Part shown: positions 33,003 through 35,530 of the stretch, one piece after another
Numbering within the stretch: position 1 is the stretch's first letter
Layout: the number at the start of each line of letters is the position of its first letter
Assembly (NCBI GenBank): GCA_019038645.1
Contig: JAHOYT010000056.1
Coordinates: 1-35,530, forward strand
Length of the DNA stretch: 35,530 nucleotides
Direction of reading: 5' to 3'
DNA from: Bacteroidales bacterium
GTDB taxonomy: Bacteria; Bacteroidota; Bacteroidia; Bacteroidales; UBA12077
Position numbers and translations under genes: made by a program
Notes under the pieces: model-generated
What the model was told of the DNA's origin: nothing
What the model saw: only the letters and a program-made list of their open reading frames with translations
Database searches by the model: none

Positions 33003-35530
33003 ATGAGGAATATTATATTATTTGTTTTCATAACTTTTACAATTGGTGTAAAAGCTCAGGAAGGTACTAAACAATTAATGCCAAATTCAACAGACAGGTT
33101 ATGGCTCGAGTTTAATACTTTTACTGGCAAGGAATTCGGAACATATGACGCAACTGATAAAGAGCGAATATATATATTTCTTAATGCTGGTGATAAACTG
33201 CATTTCGGGATGCAGATGCACACAGCAACAAATTATGGTGGAAATGTACTACAAGACCCGGATTATGTTTCATTCAGAATAATAGACCCGGATGGAATAG
33301 TTACTACAGAATTTCCGGAACAAACGATTGTCCAATCAGGCGAAACTGGTTTTATCGATACATATACAGAAGCAGTTAATGGCCCGAATGGAGTTTTAAT
33401 AAATGGAACTACTATAACAAGTGGTTATGATGCATTGTCATTTACAGCAGCAAAAACAGGTAATTATTGGATAGAATTTGAAACCTGGAGATTCAGCTAT
33501 GAGTTATTCGGTCCTGTTCAGCAGAGAAACAGGAGATTTGCATTAGAGTTTTTTGACGTTACAGTTACGGACGCAAGTGATAATTTATTAACAAATCCTG
33601 GAGACCCAAATACATCTGCCGGAAGGTTATGGTCAAAAGGTTGGGGTTTTACAAATACCAGCTTTGATGTATATCCTGTGAAAGCAGAATTTTATGTTTT
33701 TACAGCTGATGAATTTGTTAACAAAGTACAGTATGAAATGAAGCCTTATTCATTTAGTTTTGTATCCAATTCCTACGGTGTACAAAATTCTACTGCATTA
33801 ACATATATAGAGAAAGCCCAAAGTCAGGACGGCGATTATACAAGCTCATCAGATATTTCTGAATACAGAATATTTTTAAATGATCCTGACAGATTTGTTT
33901 GGACAAATACAACTCTTCCTCCACCTGTCCTAAAAGTATGGATAGAGGGATCTTTAATATACGATTATGATTATAATAGAAATCCTCAGTTGTCAGAAAT
34001 ATCAATTGATACTATTGATCTTGAAAAAAATGCAGTGACATGCCCATATTCTGATATCACTCTTTTTAAAATTGAAACTAACGTAGATGGTTTTGCCGCA
34101 ATTTTATTGGATATTGATGGAGGAGGTTATTCTGCCGATGGAGGAAAAGACAGAGTGCTGTATCTTGATTTGGGGAAAAGACTGAATTATGTTTTATGGA
34201 ATTTCCGGGATGATAACGGTGATCTCGTTCCGAATGGTACAATTTCAGCTTCTGCAACTTTTCTTGGAAGAGGACCAGCCAATTTTCCCCTGTATGATGT
34301 TGAATCTTTAAGTGGTATTTCCACATCTTCAATTCGACCGTTTAATAAGCTAGGACCTACCCTTTATTGGGATGATTCTCAGATTACTGACTGGGGTGAT
34401 TCAGGTGGTTCTATGACCGAAACAAGCCAGACCCAGCTTACAATTGATAATCATATACCACGTGTTTGGGTTTTTGATCCTGCAAAAGTTGGTGATCAAC
34501 ATAATGGAAACCTTGCCACAATGAATTCATGGTTTAATGCCATTGATCTGGGAGTTCCTGAAATTAACTTCAGGGTATCGCAAAGTGCTACAAAATGTAT
34601 TAATGGATATGCTCCTTATGTTGGAAACATATATAAGTATGGCCCGTTAAATACTGATATAAGTTTTACGGAAGCAGATTTTACAGATAGATATTTTGAT
34701 GCTTACAACGATGATTTGGATAGTATTGCAATTCTCTCATTACCACCAAACGGAGTTTTAAAACTAAATGGAACGGCTGTTGCAGTTAATGATTCAATTG
34801 CAAATTATGATTTAACTTTATTAAGCTTTACACCTGATAACGGATGGTATGGAATTAATTCATTCGAATGGAAAGCGACGAATGGATTATTCTGGTCATT
34901 AAATCAGGATTCGGTATTTTTGGTTGTTAATACAGATCCTACTATTTCAGCAATTGAAGATTCTTCAATTTGCACAAATACTAGTCTTGTGGATTTGCCA
35001 TTCACAGTTGATGATGCCGAAATGGCGGCAGCAGATTTAAATGTGGTTGCATATTCTCATGATCCAGGTGTAGTTCCTAATGAAAACATAACACTTGGTG
35101 GCTCAGGAGCGGATAGAACAATTACTATTACACCAAAAGCAAATACTTCGGGTTACTCTATTATATATGTTAAAGTTGATGATGGGCTTACAGAAGTCAT
35201 TGAAGAGTTTTCTTTATATATTGGACCATCAATAACTTTTCAGGGAGATACTACTGTTTGTGATGGAAGCCCGTTAGAATTAACTGCTGTTGAATTTGGT
35301 GCCGATTCTTATTTATGGGAATTTGGAGCTGGTACAGTGAGCACAACAAGGGATTTGACCATTGATCCGTTTACAATTGCAGAAACCGGAGTTTATTCTC
35401 TTACTGTTGAAAAAGACGGATGTTCTGCTACAAGAGACATTAATATTGCTATTGCTCCTTTAACAACCTTTACTGGTGATGCAGAAGTATGTGTTGGAGA
35501 GGATATTTCTCTTAGTGCAGATGAAACAGT
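33003..35530 (+). CDS. large secreted multi-domain protein, 5' part only
   Basis: The frame is open from ATG 33003 to the window end (842 codons seen). A signal peptide (IILFVFITFTIGVKAQE) is followed by a beta-rich region. Regions seen: ~30-190 with a YWIEFETW-type beta-sandwich; ~250-420 with WVFDPAKVGD-like text; a Big_9/cadherin-like repeat around LPPNGVLKLNGTAVAVND to INSFEWKATNG (~575-620); then Ig/PKD-like repeats with VCDGSPLELTA and VCVGEDISLSA, each with a Cys pair. This pattern is usual for surface or adhesin-like proteins exported by the type IX system, but the C-terminal sorting signal would lie outside the window, so export route and function stay open. Confidence 0.85.
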   Translation, partial: MRNIILFVFITFTIGVKAQEGTKQLMPNSTDRLWLEFNTFTGKEFGTYDATDKERIYIFLNAGDKLHFGMQMHTATNYGGNVLQDPDYVSFRIIDPDGIVTTEFPEQTIVQSGETGFIDTYTEAVNGPNGVLINGTTITSGYDALSFTAAKTGNYWIEFETWRFSYELFGPVQQRNRRFALEFFDVTVTDASDNLLTNPGDPNTSAGRLWSKGWGFTNTSFDVYPVKAEFYVFTADEFVNKVQYEMKPYSFSFVSNSYGVQNSTALTYIEKAQSQDGDYTSSSDISEYRIFLNDPDRFVWTNTTLPPPVLKVWIEGSLIYDYDYNRNPQLSEISIDTIDLEKNAVTCPYSDITLFKIETNVDGFAAILLDIDGGGYSADGGKDRVLYLDLGKRLNYVLWNFRDDNGDLVPNGTISASATFLGRGPANFPLYDVESLSGISTSSIRPFNKLGPTLYWDDSQITDWGDSGGSMTETSQTQLTIDNHIPRVWVFDPAKVGDQHNGNLATMNSWFNAIDLGVPEINFRVSQSATKCINGYAPYVGNIYKYGPLNTDISFTEADFTDRYFDAYNDDLDSIAILSLPPNGVLKLNGTAVAVNDSIANYDLTLLSFTPDNGWYGINSFEWKATNGLFWSLNQDSVFLVVNTDPTISAIEDSSICTNTSLVDLPFTVDDAEMAAADLNVVAYSHDPGVVPNENITLGGSGADRTITITPKANTSGYSIIYVKVDDGLTEVIEEFSLYIGPSITFQGDTTVCDGSPLELTAVEFGADSYLWEFGAGTVSTTRDLTIDPFTIAETGVYSLTVEKDGCSATRDINIAIAPLTTFTGDAEVCVGEDISLSADET

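Overview
The window comes from an AT-rich member of the Bacteroidota, probably a Bacteroidales/Marinilabiliales-like environmental lineage. The evidence is the gene order thrS-infC-rpmI-rplT followed by dapB-lepB-wbqC, promoters of the TTTG / TAnnTTTG type, a SiaC/DUF1987 protein, a DPP-IV-type S9 peptidase and a large secreted Ig-like protein. Species cannot be named from sequence alone.

Layout. (1) 1-4.4 kb is accessory DNA. It holds the 3' end of a group II intron, a zinc-finger/helix-hairpin-helix protein, small orphan ORFs, a complete IS4-family element with recognisable terminal inverted repeats, the broken 3' end of a type I restriction subunit (hsdR), and a phage-type XRE repressor with a candidate operator. 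(2) 4.7-20.3 kb is a signalling island on the + strand: a membrane multi-PAS histidine kinase, a receiver-PAS-HisKA_3 kinase and its NarL-type regulator; then two receiver-only proteins, CheW and a methyl-accepting chemoreceptor; then a large hybrid kinase and another receiver-only protein. No CheA, CheR or CheB is present. Two of the three stand-alone receivers have Asn in place of the phospho-acceptor Asp. The chemoreceptor carries two tandem CZB zinc-binding modules between its two membrane helices, so they should face the periplasm. Two kinases share a PAS domain with the same C-x10-C-x2-C signature. (3) 20.3-23.6 kb is a decayed defence/mobile region: an AbiEi gene fragment, a helically phased repeat array, a DUF4248-like gene with an in-frame stop, a J-domain protein, an intact AbiEi antitoxin with a half-length AbiEii toxin, an ASCH protein, tRNA-Leu(GAG), and a second tRNA-Leu 5' half 192 bp away. 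(4) 23.7-35.5 kb is core chromosome: S9 peptidase, thrS, infC (rare AUA start), rpmI, rplT, dapB, lepB, wbqC, siaC-like, and the 5' part of a very large secreted protein cut by the window end.

The likeliest unusual system is the 4.7-20.3 kb cluster. It combines periplasmic Zn/thiol-type sensing (tandem CZB), Cys-motif PAS kinases and non-phosphorylatable receivers around a CheW/chemoreceptor pair that has no local CheA. The joint function is inferred from proximity only.
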